Assembly: GCA_034509735.1 (NCBI GenBank)
Contig: JACGWO010000006.1
Span: 35,705,141 to 35,769,140, forward strand
DNA: 64,000 bases
Direction of reading: 5' to 3'
DNA from: Sesamum alatum
Lineage: Eukaryota > Streptophyta > Magnoliopsida > Lamiales > Pedaliaceae
A model generated the notes under the pieces. The model ran no database searches. It saw nothing but the letters and a program-made list of their open reading frames with translations, and was not told the origin of the DNA. Both the position numbers and the translations under genes were made by a program. This document shows, in pieces, positions 47,739 to 59,168 of the stretch. Position 1 is the stretch's first letter. Every line of letters begins with the position of its first letter.

Positions 47739-48455
47739 ATGTCCAACCTCCTGTGGAAGAGCTTCAACCTCTGCCTCTCCAAATTCAAGTGCCTTCCCAC
47801 CATCACATTCTCCCCACCACCCACCGCCACCAATACTGACCAAGATCATCAATCAAACACCACCGCCGCCGCCGCCGCCAATCCTCTACCACTTTTCAAG
47901 AATTTCAACTCTCTATATGATGTCAACTACTCTGATATTGATATCTCAACCTCCAAATCTCTCGCCTCCTCCACCACCACCACCGCCGCCGCCGCAACAG
48001 AAGACTTCTTCTCCTCCTCCTACGAAGACTCCGACACCGACTCCGTCCCGGATTTCACCTCCGCCTTCGCCTCCCACCGCTTCTTCTTCTCCTCCCCCGG
48101 CAGCTCAAACTCCATCTTCGAGCCGCTCGAACCGCTTCCCCCCAAGGATTCCGGCGCCCTTGTAACCGGCGGCGTAGCAGTTCACACGTACTCGCCGGAC
48201 CCCTACTCCGACTTCAGAAAATCTATGCTGGAAATGATCGAAGCCCGCCATCTGACGGACGTTAACGCTGATTGGGAGTTCTTGCATGAACTCCTCCTGT
48301 GTTATCTAACCTTAAACCCTAAGCACACGCACAAGTTCATAGTTGGTGCTTTTTCTGACATCATTGTGTCCCTCCTGACGGCGGCGCCGCCTACCGACCC
48401 CTGCCGGAAAACCCACATCGAACGACACTGTTCGACGCCACGATTATCAGTTTAA
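47739..48455 (+). CDS. OVATE family protein (OFP), intronless, 238 aa
   Basis: The C-terminal OVATE domain is clear: VHTYSPDPYSDFRKSMLEMIEARH, then DWEFLHELLLCYLTLNPKHTHKFIVGAFSDIIVSLL. OVATE proteins are plant-specific transcriptional repressors that bind TALE homeodomain (KNOX/BELL) partners and TONNEAU-type proteins and shape organs. The N terminus is low-complexity with Ala, Thr, Ser and Pro runs (ACC/GCC trinucleotide repeats at the DNA level near 47860-48000). It has a conserved LCLSKFKCLP start rather than a full DNA-binding DUF3774-type extension. The size suggests one of the short OFPs (OFP12/13/15/16-like), but the paralogue is not resolved. The start is the first ATG after an A-run. 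Confidence 0.92.
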   Translation: MSNLLWKSFNLCLSKFKCLPTITFSPPPTATNTDQDHQSNTTAAAAANPLPLFKNFNSLYDVNYSDIDISTSKSLASSTTTTAAAATEDFFSSSYEDSDTDSVPDFTSAFASHRFFFSSPGSSNSIFEPLEPLPPKDSGALVTGGVAVHTYSPDPYSDFRKSMLEMIEARHLTDVNADWEFLHELLLCYLTLNPKHTHKFIVGAFSDIIVSLLTAAPPTDPCRKTHIERHCSTPRLSV

Positions 48456-50199
48456 TCAACTTTTTTTATTCCTTTTTTTTCCCTGATTAAGGATAAAGTT
48501 GATGAAATATTTTGCAGCAGGTACGGGCAAATTCAAGAAAACGTAAATTATTTCATACAAGAGCATTAATTTTTGCCCCCGTGTGTGTAGGCGTGGGGAG
48601 GTTTATGTCTCGTTACATGTGATATTCCTAAGGTATTGTGTCATGTAAAATGTTGTCCTAGTAAAAGAATGTCTTTTCCTCGTTTGCCGATCGATCGTGT
48701 TTTCTTGTTTAATTTCTTTCTTGGGAAATTAAATTTAATATATAGTATTGGTAAATTAAAATTAATTGAGTTAGTTTATTTTCTGCAATTGGGCGAAATT
48801 AACCAATTTTGATTTCTTGGATGATTTTTGTAAATAAAAAGCATTTGATTTGAACAATGTGTGTTGGTATATTACATGGTACACAAAATCCGAAAACTGT
48901 TGTCCAGTAAAGGACATTGGAGGGCAGGAGTCCAGCCAACGACTAATCTGCCATTGCCAATAGGCTTTTTGTCTTTAATTCTTTTTTACTCTTTTTATGT
49001 GGGTGAATTTATCCATTAGTCCATTCATCATATTCTATAATATACAATTAACATATAATACATCATTTAATTAAGTCAAAAAAATAATTTTTATTCTTCT
49101 CATTAGAGCACAACTAATTATGCAATATAAATTGTAAAATTTTTGTCCATCACAACCTAAAAGCAGCCTCTACCCTTATTCAATAAAGGCGTGGTCGTTT
49201 GCTAGACAAAAATTAATTAATAAATAACATCAAAATTACATATGATATCTTAGACCGAAAAAACTAACAAATCAATAGATTAACAAAAGGCGCCATTTTT
49301 TAATTTTTATTTCTACAACTTACGGACAAACAAAAAGAATCCAAAGCAACCCATCCAACTACTATATATAAATAAAAAGGAAACAGCTTCATTAATTAAT
49401 AAAAATTAATACATTAGTGTCTGATAATTATTTGCTAAACATAGTTGGTTTAGGTAAATAATAATCTCACCTAATTCCCATAACAATAATCTCAGGTCTC
49501 AAATTCCAAGCCTTGCCCTCTTTCTTATAGGCCTACTAGGATTTGTATGCTATGAAGGCAACATTTAAGTATTTGTTTTTGTGTCCAATTCTCGACCTAG
49601 TTTTGGGAGAGTGAGCCTTATATAGTACGACAAACTTGACTGCTATATATGTCGTGCTTTGCTTTAACTTAACTTTTTCGGATTAATTATAGTTAATTTT
49701 AGCCTAAAAACAAGTTTATAGAGAAAGACGAATGCATGTGTGCTTCTTTAGTTGATTAGTTTAATGTGTGGAGACAAATCCCGGTTATGGTCAGGACAAT
49801 TATAGGAGTTGGGACCATAATAGTTGAGTTGAAATGTTCTTAATTCTTACTAAGATGTTTGGTAAAGTTAAATATATATTCTGATCTGTATTTGTCTTTC
49901 GATAAATTAGATTATCTTGAATTAATTTTAGTGAAATCATGGTTTGATATCTTATATTTCTCGATAATTTTTTCTAAAGTCCAAATTGAAGTGGCACCCC
50001 ACTGATCAACTCAACGAGTTTGATCTTGCTGGGCCATGAGCAAAGTATCAAATCCATTATCTCTACATTTACACTAACCTAGCAGAATCCAAAACGAGTT
50101 TGACACACAAACTACCCCTATTTTTCTGTTGTTAAGGATGATTTTGTAATTACGTAAACGATATAAATAGTTCGTATAAATAAATCATAAATCAAGGGT
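48456..50199. other. AT-rich intergenic DNA after the OVATE gene
   Basis: The OFP 3' region reaches about 48700. The rest holds no supported gene. The stretch 50110-50208 is a decayed repeat related to 33705-33985 (shared CATAAATCAAGGGTATAAATAT-type words). Confidence 0.4.
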
Positions 50200-50644
50200 A
50201 TAAATATAGGATAAATTACAGTCACCTCTCTTGAGGTTTGACACAATTACAAATACCCCCTCATTATTGAAAAATTACAAATACCCTCATGAGGTTTGTA
50301 ATTTTTAATCAAATGCCTAAAATTGATCATTTTTTCCTTAAATTTTTTTATTAAAATTATAGAAAAACCAGCCGAGGCAAATTGCATTATTGCTCATCTG
50401 TGTAAAAAACTTAAGAAACATCTCACTGCGCATTATAGTCCAAAAAAATTTTAAGAATTAAATAAAAAATAATTTAGTGCATAAGGGCATTTTGGTCAGT
50501 TCACCCATAAAAATAGATGGAAATGGGTTATTCGTTAGACGGTTACAAACTTGAGAGGGGCATTTGTAATTTCTCAAATAATAAGAGAATATTTGTAATT
50601 ATGTCAAATTCAAAGGAGATAGCTGTTATTTACCAATAAATATA
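50200..50644. mobile_element. MULE-type MITE, copy 4 (9-bp target duplication)
   Basis: The element is 50209-50635 (427 bp), flanked by the exact repeat ATAAATATA (50200-50208 and 50636-50644). Ends are GGATAAATTACAGTCACC and, inverted, AGCTGTTATTTACC. Internal text (TTGAGGTTTGACACAATTAC; AAACTTGAGAGGGGCATTTG) follows copies 2 and 3 closely. Confidence 0.85.
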
Positions 50645-50968
50645 AGGAAAAAGTGGAGATGAGCCTAAAATTACGAAGCCATGCATAATCTGAATGAAAA
50701 GGACTTGTGATTTGGGAGTTTGGTTTTGTTGACAAAGTGAGAAGAATTGGACAGAGTATTCGCGTTGTTTTTGTGGGCTTTGCGGAAGTTTCATCAACAT
50801 GCGGCTGAAATTAATGTGCACTAATAGTTAAGTTCACTAAACCTATCTTTTCCTCACCTGCCACATGCATGTACTTACACAACATTCTGCTCCCTGAATT
50901 CTTAATTATTGCCCAGAAAGATCAATATGCTTTTCGTGTCATTTCAAAAATTATGTATACATCAGAGT

Positions 50969-51007
<39 letters not shown>

Positions 51008-51295
51008 GTGATCGAAGCATACTCGACACGAGTGTGTAATTCAAAGTTATTATATTTATTTAAATTATATTTTATTGAATGTATATTGATGAAATTCAAT
51101 TTTTTTGATATAGAGTTGTTTGAAATACTTTCTTCAAATCCTTCTCTCAAATCGAAATTCGTGATTCAAAATATAAGCTTAGGTAATTCACATTTTGCCA
51201 ATTGTGGTGGTCATTTTAGAGATCTCCTATTTAATAAATAATATAGACATATATGTATATCATAATAAACAACAAAAAGGCCAAGGAAGTCATTT
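50645..51295. other. AT-rich spacer with TA microsatellite
   Basis: A (TA)n run lies at about 50972-51003. A short ORF through it is low-complexity and not credible. No other signal. Confidence 0.5.
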
Positions 51296-51965
51296 CAACA
51301 GTAAGACAGTGCAACAATTACTAGCCTAGAAATTAGTCTAGGTTCAAGAAGACGACAATTGTTACATGGCTGATATGAGCGAAGCGACCACCTATCTAAC
51401 GAACAAAGGCCTCCTCGGGTAGGATTGCTTGGCAGCCCTCGTACCCTCGAAGAGCCAACGGCTCCTGATAGAAAGAGGGAATAGACTCGGTCCTCAAACA
51501 TACGAAGGCAAATACGAAGATTTTCATTTAAACAAAGAGCTGCCCTCGAACACGAGCCTTAGGGGGCAAATCCTAACAGACGCTGACAATATAAGATGTA
51601 CTAAATCCCAGTATAATCATAACGAGATCTTCAAGATGCATCCCCCTTTACGATTTGGTTGCAGCTATAAATACCCCATTCTGCCCTCCTGTTGAGGTGC
51701 AGAAAAAAAAAAAATAGGCAGGAAAGAGTACGACAACCAGAATAGAAAAATCACCTTAGCACAAAAGAGAGGGAACCATTACTTCTCTTAACCATCCCCT
51801 CTTAAGTATAAAGATTTCCCACCACATCAATGGCTCCTAATCAGTATATAAGCTCTATCGGGAAGAAAAGAGAAAAAAAAAGAAAAGAAAAGGGAGAAGA
51901 CAAATGAGCATTATTTTTTATTTACCATTGTTCTACAATTGATCTCGTCATAAATGATCGGCTAA
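51296..51965 (+). repeat. Probable solo LTR or LTR fragment (gypsy-like)
   Basis: A 670-bp stretch with higher GC content than its flanks contains a typical LTR promoter: GCAGCTATAAATACCCCATTC at about 51662-51682, then a CTGTTGAGGTGCAG leader. It also has CT-rich AGGCCTCCTCGGG text and a polypurine-like AGGGGGC at 51562. No internal retrotransposon coding is attached, and a second copy was not found in the window. Boundaries and target duplication are not certain. Confidence 0.5.
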
Positions 51966-53011
51966 TCATTTTCATATCTTGTTTCTGATCTCTAAACTTT
52001 TGTTGTAGCATCACATACATTTTTTTTTTAAGTGAAGCGGTGAACTATTATTTATTTCGAATAAATCGATTACAATCATTCGTATCAAATATATTATATA
52101 TAATAACTTATCAACAATTATAACAATTTATACTAATCACCTATTATAAAGTATAACTATACTTATTATTAAGTTAAAAAACATCCCATACTAGCAGAAT
52201 TTAAACCTCATAGTACCCCAATTTCACCAATTAAGCTAGACATCATTTGTCATATGCAAATTATTTATACATAGCACTTTCGCTTTTATGTACCCAATTG
52301 CAACTGTTCCAATTAACAAGAGGGAACAGTAGAGTAGAAAGAAACAGTGGATTGGGAGGGTACTGTAATATGTAATAATTGGAAGAGGACAATGGAAAAT
52401 AACTGAAAATGATGCATTGCTAACTTCCAACTCAAAAAACATTGTCTTTTTATCGACATTTCACTTCAATCAACTCACAACCTTCAGGCACATCCTGTTT
52501 CAGTGTTCGCTGGTCAACTCAACACTGATCCAACGGTGTGGTTGTAAAAGTTTGAAAATAAGCACTTTACCGATTTATTGTGAATTAAATTGAAAAAAAG
52601 ATAGTAATTTTGTTTTATAATTTTTTCTTTTGAAATGCTTTAAATTAAGTTGATTTGAGGCCAAAATTATAAACAACGTCTTATCAACTTCTGCCGCTTA
52701 CTAATAAAGTGATTCGTTTGCTAGGCAGACAACTTTGAGCCGTTTGCCCAACAATCAACTAAATTTAAAAGAAAATAAAAATAAAAACATGCATGAGTGG
52801 TTAGTTGGGCTAGGGACTTAAGCTATTTTTGTAATTAACTTGTAATTTATTTTATAATATTTATATAAATTAGCTGGCAAATCCCCACCAACTTCTACAA
52901 TTTATTCGTAAAATCGTAAATATTAAGTTCTTTCTACAAAAATACTCTAATTTCATTATTTTTTTCACGTTTAACTTTTGTTTTTAAATGCTTTCAACTT
53001 TTACTATAGTG
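51966..53011. other. AT-rich intergenic DNA
   Basis: A reverse SINE-like fragment may lie at 52015-52230 (GTACCCCAATTTCACCAATTAAGC with GAATTTAAACCTCATAG, box-like on the minus strand). Otherwise I see nothing that can be supported. Confidence 0.35.
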
Positions 53012-53150
53012 ATGTATATAATAGTAATAATAATTTACTTACAATGGTATAAGAGTAATTTTCCACTAATAAGGGTATAAGAATAATTTTTCTATGTAGA
53101 CCACATGATAAATATATACACCCTATCACACCATAAAATAACTAACATCA

Positions 53151-54285
53151 CTATAAATAAAGCTTAAATGCAAATTATCCCCCTGTGAAAAAAAAAATTA
53201 GCAAATTACCTCCTTGTATTTTTAAAAATAGAGCAAATAAGCCCTTCACGCGACTTCGTGTTGTACATGCGCATTTTTAATTTTTTTGATCTTTTCTATT
53301 ATTTTTAATTATAAAATTATAATCATATCCTTATTAATACCCATTGGATTTGATTGAATCTAAGGCTAAAATTTAACTAATAAGATCAATGATCCAGATT
53401 TTACTTAATTTAATGAACGGTGTAGATTTAAAAGCATATATTTTTCTAAAATTTTTAATAATTTAAATAAAAATATATTTTTACTAATTAAAATAATATA
53501 TATGTATGTATGCATATATAGAAAGAGAGGGGGGGGGGGGGGGGTTTCGCTGGACGGAGGGAGGGCCCGCCGTCGTCAACGGGAGGCTGGAGGGGGGGGG
53601 GGGTGCTGGACATAGGGAGGGCCCGTCACCGTTGACGGGAGGCTGCGGGAGGGGGGAAGGAGAGGGCAACGACAAATTTGGGACGGGGAGGAGGGGGCGG
53701 TGGCTGGTTCGTGGCTAAGGGGCGGCGGTGGCTGGGTTGGGGACGGGGGAGGGAGGCGCGGCGAGGGATGGGTGAGTCGCCTGGTTTTGTAGGGTGGGGG
53801 TGCGGTGCCGGGCGGGATATGGGACGGGGAGGAGGGGGCGGGGACAAGGATGGCGACAGGAGCTCGGGTTGATGTGGTGGTGCAGGCGACTTCGGCCGGT
53901 GGAGGACGGCGACGGCGGTGGACTGGATGGGAATGGAGATGGGCAGCCCGCCTGGAGTGGGGTGGGTTGAGGGGTTTTTTTCTTTTTGTTTTTTTAAAAA
54001 TAAAATTTATATTTTATTAAAAACATTATATACTTTATATCAAAAATAGTATTTATATTTTTTAATAAATAATATATAATATTATTTAAAATAATATTTT
54101 ATTTTTTAAAAAATCAGGCTCAGTGGCAAAAGGGGCGAGTGCATTACATGCTCCCCTTTAAGGGGATAAATTGCTTCAATTTTAATAACACAGGGGCGTA
54201 ATTTGGTAAAAAAAAAATTTTCACATGGAGTAATTTGCTCATTTCCAATATCACAGGGGGTGGCTTGCATTTTCCCCTATAACTA
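53151..54285. mobile_element. Inner transposon with a G-rich captured core
   Basis: The element is 53160-54276 (1117 bp). Flanking CTATAAATA (53151-53159) and CTATAACTA (54277-54285) are a 9-bp duplication with one mismatch. The ends are inverted: TTAAATGCAAATTATCCCCCTGTG (left) and CACAGGGGGTGGCTTGCATTTTCCC (right), and inner words GCAAATTACCTCC and GAGTAATTTGCTC match in inverted orientation. The core (about 53535-53975) is more than 70% G+C and contains runs of 12-18 G. The arms are AT-rich. The family is shared with the short hairpin element at 15700-15882. Confidence 0.72.
53528..53975 (+). other. G-rich island with poly-G runs
   Basis: G-runs at about 53528-53544 and 53594-53605, then repeated GGGGAGGAGGGGGCGG (53684-53699 and again at 53826-53841) and a 60-bp near-duplicate (GGGAGGGCCCGCCGTCGTCAACGGGAGGC against GGGAGGGCCCGTCACCGTTGACGGGAGGC). 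Translations are Gly/Arg-rich or Pro-rich and carry no recognised domain. It is strongly G-biased on the plus strand, so G-quadruplex formation is plausible. Confidence 0.7.
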
Positions 54286-54420
54286 ACTAACATCATGTAT
54301 TTATAGTGATGTTAGTTATTTTATGGTGTGATGGGGTATATATATATTTATCATGTGGTCTACATAGAAAAATTACTCATAACCCTTATAAGTAAATTAT
54401 TATTACTATTATATACCTCA

Positions 54421-55443
54421 TATTATTTAGCTTGCAATTTTCTTTACAATTTATTCCCTACACGAAAACAGATTCTTTTGTAAACACCTCCTTAAGTTCA
54501 TTCATGATTGTACTCTTAACATTTATCTGTAGCAACGCACGCATGCTAATTTGTAATTGGGATGAGTTGCAATATTCCATTGTCCAATGGTTATAAACTG
54601 ACGTGTACCGTATTTTGTTAATCCGTTGGTCAGGGCAACTCACTGTTTTTCAGGCCCAGTAGCACTAGCAGTAGAAGAATTGGAGTGACTTGGCAATTGG
54701 CATTGGGTTCATAAAAATTAGGGCTCCAATTGGTCGGGCAATAGTAAATTTATAATAATGTTAGCCGTTTATAAGTTTCAAAATTTTTCACTTTACACCT
54801 GATCTCCTTTTATTAGTATTTTTCTAACGACAACTGCCTGTTGCTAATTTTTAAGTTTATCCCCAATTTAACATCTCATGTAATAATTTTGTACTTATAA
54901 TGGAAAAAATATAATGATGTTAACCTCAGTCTCTATACATACACTACATTTATTCCCTTATAAGTACAAACATATACATAAGAATGTTAAATGAAGAAAA
55001 AAATTGAAAATTTATGTACTTTTTTTCCCTAACATAAATATTTTTCATGCAAACTCTAACGAAATGGAGGTGTAAAAGGAGAATTTTGGAGGGGTATAAG
55101 TATAATTTCAAAATTTTTTTGGAGGAAAGTATAGTTTTCCATCTTGAGAAGAGGTCCACAAGTTATTAACCCTAATATATACCGAACATACAATGTAAAC
55201 TAAACACCAACTAATTATACTAAATTATCATGTAATAAAGGCCATAATTATAGATTTTTTGACCTAATATACCTCATAATTTCAAGATTACTTGAGTTTG
55301 GAATCTAATGAAAGGAGAAAAAATTGTTGGTCCAAGACTAAGTTATATGACTTAAAATTTGCTTTGGTTGCTATCAAAGTCCGTATCTTTGGGCCTCTCA
55401 TTATTCAGTGAAGCTCTGGGCCAGTTTGACTAGTACTAGTAAG

Positions 55444-55483
<40 letters not shown>

Positions 55484-55639
55484 TAAATGATAAATTACAA
55501 TCATATCTATGAGATTTGATAAAATTATAAATAAATTCTTGTTAGATCAAAAATTATAATAATCCCTCTTGAAGTTTGTAAAATGTGACATGTAACTACA
55601 AATCAGAAAATCCATGTTCACTTAGATTATGTCATTTTT
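54421..55639. other. AT-rich intergenic DNA
   Basis: Contains a (TA)n run at about 55448-55480 and no supported gene. Short ORFs at 54458-54643 and 54950-55159 lack any domain and overlap AT-rich low-complexity text. Confidence 0.4.
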
Positions 55640-56023
55640 CACTACAAGAAAATAGAAGATTAGCGAAAAAAAAATTAAGTGATAATTTTAATATTATCAC
55701 TAATTATATATATTTAGTGACAAGAATGTTTATTTTGTCACAATAATGATTTTTATAATTTTAGTAATTACTATTATTTTGTAAAAATTGTTATTAGTGA
55801 CAAAAAAATGTGCACAAAGTTGTCATTAAATACAATTAGTGACTCATGTATAGTGATAACCTAGTGACAAGAAATACTTATTATCACTATATTGTGTTGT
55901 CACTAAGTTGTTTTAGTGACAATTTTATACACAATTTTTGTCACTAATAATTATATAGTGACAAGATGAAAAATATTGTCATTTGATATTTTGTCACTAA
56001 TATCATATTTTCTTGTAATGTTT
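55637..56023 (+). mobile_element. CACTA-type MITE (GTGACAA family), copy B
   Basis: The element is 55640-56020. It starts CACTACAAGAAAATAGAAGAT and ends ATATTTTCTTGTAATG, an inverted match. TTT is directly repeated on each side (55637-55639 and 56021-56023), the 3-bp duplication typical of CACTA elements. The body is filled with AGTGACAA/TTGTCACT words in both orientations. Copy A lies at 33285-33690 in reverse. Confidence 0.8.
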
Positions 56024-56027
56024 TTTA

Positions 56028-56185
56028 GGGTAAATTACGACTACCTCCTTTGAGGTTTGATATAATTACAAATACCCCCTGAAGTTTGTAACCGTCTAAC
56101 AAATAATCAATTTTCATCCATTTTTATGGATGAATTGACCAAAATGCTCTTATGCACTCAATTATTTTTATTTAATTCTTTTAAT
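56028..56185 (+). mobile_element. Half MULE-type MITE directly upstream of the NLR pseudogene
   Basis: It starts GGGTAAATTACGACTACC, continues GAGGTTTGATATAATTACAAATACCCCC and TTTTTATGGATGAATTGACCAAAATGC, and stops in the middle of the family pattern, before the matching right terminus. Its end is about 157 bp before the ATG, so it probably lies within the promoter or 5' untranslated region. Confidence 0.7.
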
Positions 56186-58273
56186 TCTTTGAATTACACC
56201 TACCACATGATTGAGGGTCCCAACAAGCAATAATGTTTTATGCCATAGCGTTAACAAACACTCTTCATCTGCATCCCTTAAACACTCTTTTGAATTCTTC
56301 AAAAGGAGGGAGACAGAGACAGAGAGAGCAGAAGAGAAAGAATGGCTGAAGCTATAATTGGGGCTACTGTGCAAGTTTTGGTGGAGAAGCTTATTGCTGT
56401 TGCTGCGGAAGAGATTGGCCTCATCTTTGGAGTGAAGAGTGAGCTCATGAAACTGAAGAGATCATTCATCATGATTTAGGCGTTCTTGCAGGATGCCTCT
56501 AGGCGCCAATTTGAAGATGAAGTAGTCAAGTTGTGGTTGAGGAATCTCCAAGACGTTGCCTACGAAGCGGACAATTTGTTGGATGAGTTCAACTATGAAA
56601 TCATTCGTCGTAAAGTAGAGATCAGAAACCAAATGAGCGAAAGGTATGCTTCTTCTTCTTCTGCTTCACCAATCCTTTGTTGTTCCGTTCAAGAATGGCT
56701 CATAAGATCAAGGATGTTAATATGAAGTTGGAAAAGGTTAATAGAGATGCTAACACCTATGGCTTTCAGAGTAGAGTTGCAGACTCTGCTCTTTCTCTTC
56801 CTAAAGTCATCGAAACTGATCACCTTAGTGTTCATCCGATTTTTCTTGGTAGAGAAAATGATATTTCTATGATGGTTAATATGTTGGTTAATCCAAATGA
56901 GGAAGTTGTTTCGGTCGTTCCCATTATTGGAATGGGAGGATTAGGAAAGACAACCTTAGCTCGAAAGACCTTCAAAGATCAACAAATAGAGAAACATTTC
57001 ACTGCAAAAGCTTGGGTGTGTGTATCGGAAAATTTAGGTACCACCACAAGGCTTTTCAAGAGAATACTTGAATCATTAACGAAGAATATTGTTCAAGTTG
57101 AGGAAAGAGGAGTCATTCTTGAAAATATCAAAAGGAAAACTGAAAGATGGGAAATATCTACTTGTTCTTGAAGATTTGTGGAACGAGGAACGCAACATAT
57201 TGGGAAGAATTTAAAACTTCTCTTGTTGGAATCAGCTCGAATAAAGGAAATTTTGTTATGGTGACTAGTCGTAGTGAAGTTGTGGCATCAATTGTGAACC
57301 CAATGTATAAACATACTTTGCATAAATTATCAGAGGCTGATTGTTGGAAGATAATTAAGAATAGAGCCTTCCCTAATAAAGAAGAAGTTTCCAAAGATTT
57401 GGAGACCATTGGAAGGAAGATTGCTAATAGATGTGGAAAATCGTAACACAGACAATACTATTGGTCAGGTTAAATATCTTGCGACCAAATCACTTGATAA
57501 GGAATCACACAAGATGGCTACAGAGGACCTAATTTATCTACGAGCTTTGTTTTTGGGTGGTATTAATATGATACCAGATAGTGTTTTCTCTGATTGCAGA
57601 AACTTGCATACTCTAGATCTAGAAGGTAGGTTACAGAATTAGCAGTTGCAATTGCTAGGCTAATACATTTGAGATTCCTTGACGTGTCTTCCACGGAGAT
57701 CAAAGCTTTTCTGTGATCAATTTGTAAGCTTTACAATTTGCAGACATTAAGGGTGGATAGGTGCTATCACCTGGAAATGCTTCCAGACCAATTACAAAAC
57801 TTAGTTAGCCTGAGACATCTCATTATTGAATTTGCAACAGCCGCTTAAAATTGGAAAGCTAACTTGTCTTCGAACACTAAAGTTCTTTAAAGTGGGCAGT
57901 GAGTATGGGCATCGAATTGAAGAGTTGGGATATTTAAAGAATCTAAAAGGAGAACTTACAATACACAATCTTGAGCATGTAAATTGTAGAGAAGAAGCCG
58001 CTAGAGCACGCCTAATTGAAAAGCCCAACATACACGAGTTAACGCTTGCATGGAGTAAGCGGAGGGAAGGGAACAACAACCTTACGGATGAGCAAGTGTT
58101 GGACGGCTTTCCGCCTCATTCGAACATAAAAGGTTTAACCATTTCAGGATTCCTTGGAGATAATTTTCCATGTTGGTTCATGAATAGGACTGTTGGTGTA
58201 ACTAGGTTGGAAAATTTGATCGAGCTCAAACTGATAGATTGCAAGATATGCCCAGAAATTCCAACATTGGGGC

Positions 58274-59099
58274 TGTAGGCGAGAAAAATTTATTGTCAAT
58301 TATTTATTGACATGTGCTATATATTTTATAAAATGAAATATTTATTGATGGATAAATTATATATTGCCATGTATGGAATTGAAGTATTTAAGACAATCTG
58401 AATCTTGTCTTGCCAATAAAGAAAGCAAATACCACTGATTTAGTAAGTCTAAATCACATCTTGCGAGTAGGGAAATAAATATAAAAAAAATCATGAAGGG
58501 CCAATCAAATCGCGCCACGTCATCGAGTAAATATGGCAAAGACTTTCACCCTACAACTATAAATAAGGGTGATTTTCTAGCAATTGAGGACAGACACAAA
58601 CAATTGAAAGCACAAGTAAGAGAGCATTCAAGAAGCTTCAAAATCCTCTTAAGCACAAATCAAGGAGAATCCTCGGCGTTCAAGCAAAATTCAAGGGGTT
58701 CGTCGCGGAAATCATCCAAATCCGATGTTTAATCCGAGAGCAAGTCAAAGGACCCATGGATTAATGTTATCAAAGCACAAATCCATCTTGACGGAAGATC
58801 AAAGCTTCAATTCCACCAAGAAACACAAAAGAATTCAAGTCAAGTCTTCCAAAATTATAGTGTTTAATTCGGGAATAAGTCAAAAGACCCCTCAATTAAC
58901 GTTATTGAAGATCCAAGTCAACGTCGAAAAAGATCAAAGCATCAAGTGCCTTCTTCGAAGTTGCCGAAATTAAATATCGCGAAGAATCAGAGGCTTAAAT
59001 TAGAGATTTTGCACCCACAAGATATTTGATTAAATTCAAAAATCATTTGTAATATTTTTCTTGTTTTAATAAATTCAGAAACACGAAATTTGCGTTACA
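58274..59099 (+). repeat. 5' LTR of the gag-only element
   Basis: Contains a CTATAAATA promoter box at about 58557-58565. Close copy of 61263-62105, with scattered substitutions and one 17-bp gap, so it is not brand-new. Confidence 0.88.
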
Positions 59100-59168
59100 A
59101 ATTTCTGGCACGCCCAGTGGGACCATCTCTACCTCTCATCTCTTCGCCAAAGTTTTGGAAGTTTCGCA

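Larger units (their letters stand above)
53012..54420. mobile_element. Outer inverted-repeat MITE, split by a second element
   Basis: Left arm 53012-53157 (TATATAATAGTAATAATAATTTACTTAC, then TTTTTCTATGTAGACCACATGATAAATATAT, then CCATAAAATAACTAACATCACTATAAAT) is inverted at 54299-54420 (ATTTATAGTGATGTTAGTTATTTTATGG, ATATATTTATCATGTGGTCTACATAGAAAAA, TAAATTATTATTACTATTATATAC). The left arm has a small internal duplication (AAGGGTATAAGAATAATTTTT). The arms are separated by the inner element. Confidence 0.8.

Noticed and set aside
47860..48000. Coding-region microsatellite as a separate repeat
   Set aside because: ACC/GCC runs are part of the OVATE gene's low-complexity N terminus, not a stand-alone element.
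53484..53872. Pro-rich and Gly/Arg-rich ORFs in the G-rich island
   Set aside because: They are translations of simple G-rich repeats in both strands, with no domain or proper start context.
53160..54276. Centromeric or telomeric repeat for the G-rich core
   Set aside because: No TTTAGGG array or satellite periodicity; the DNA sits inside a transposon with inverted termini.
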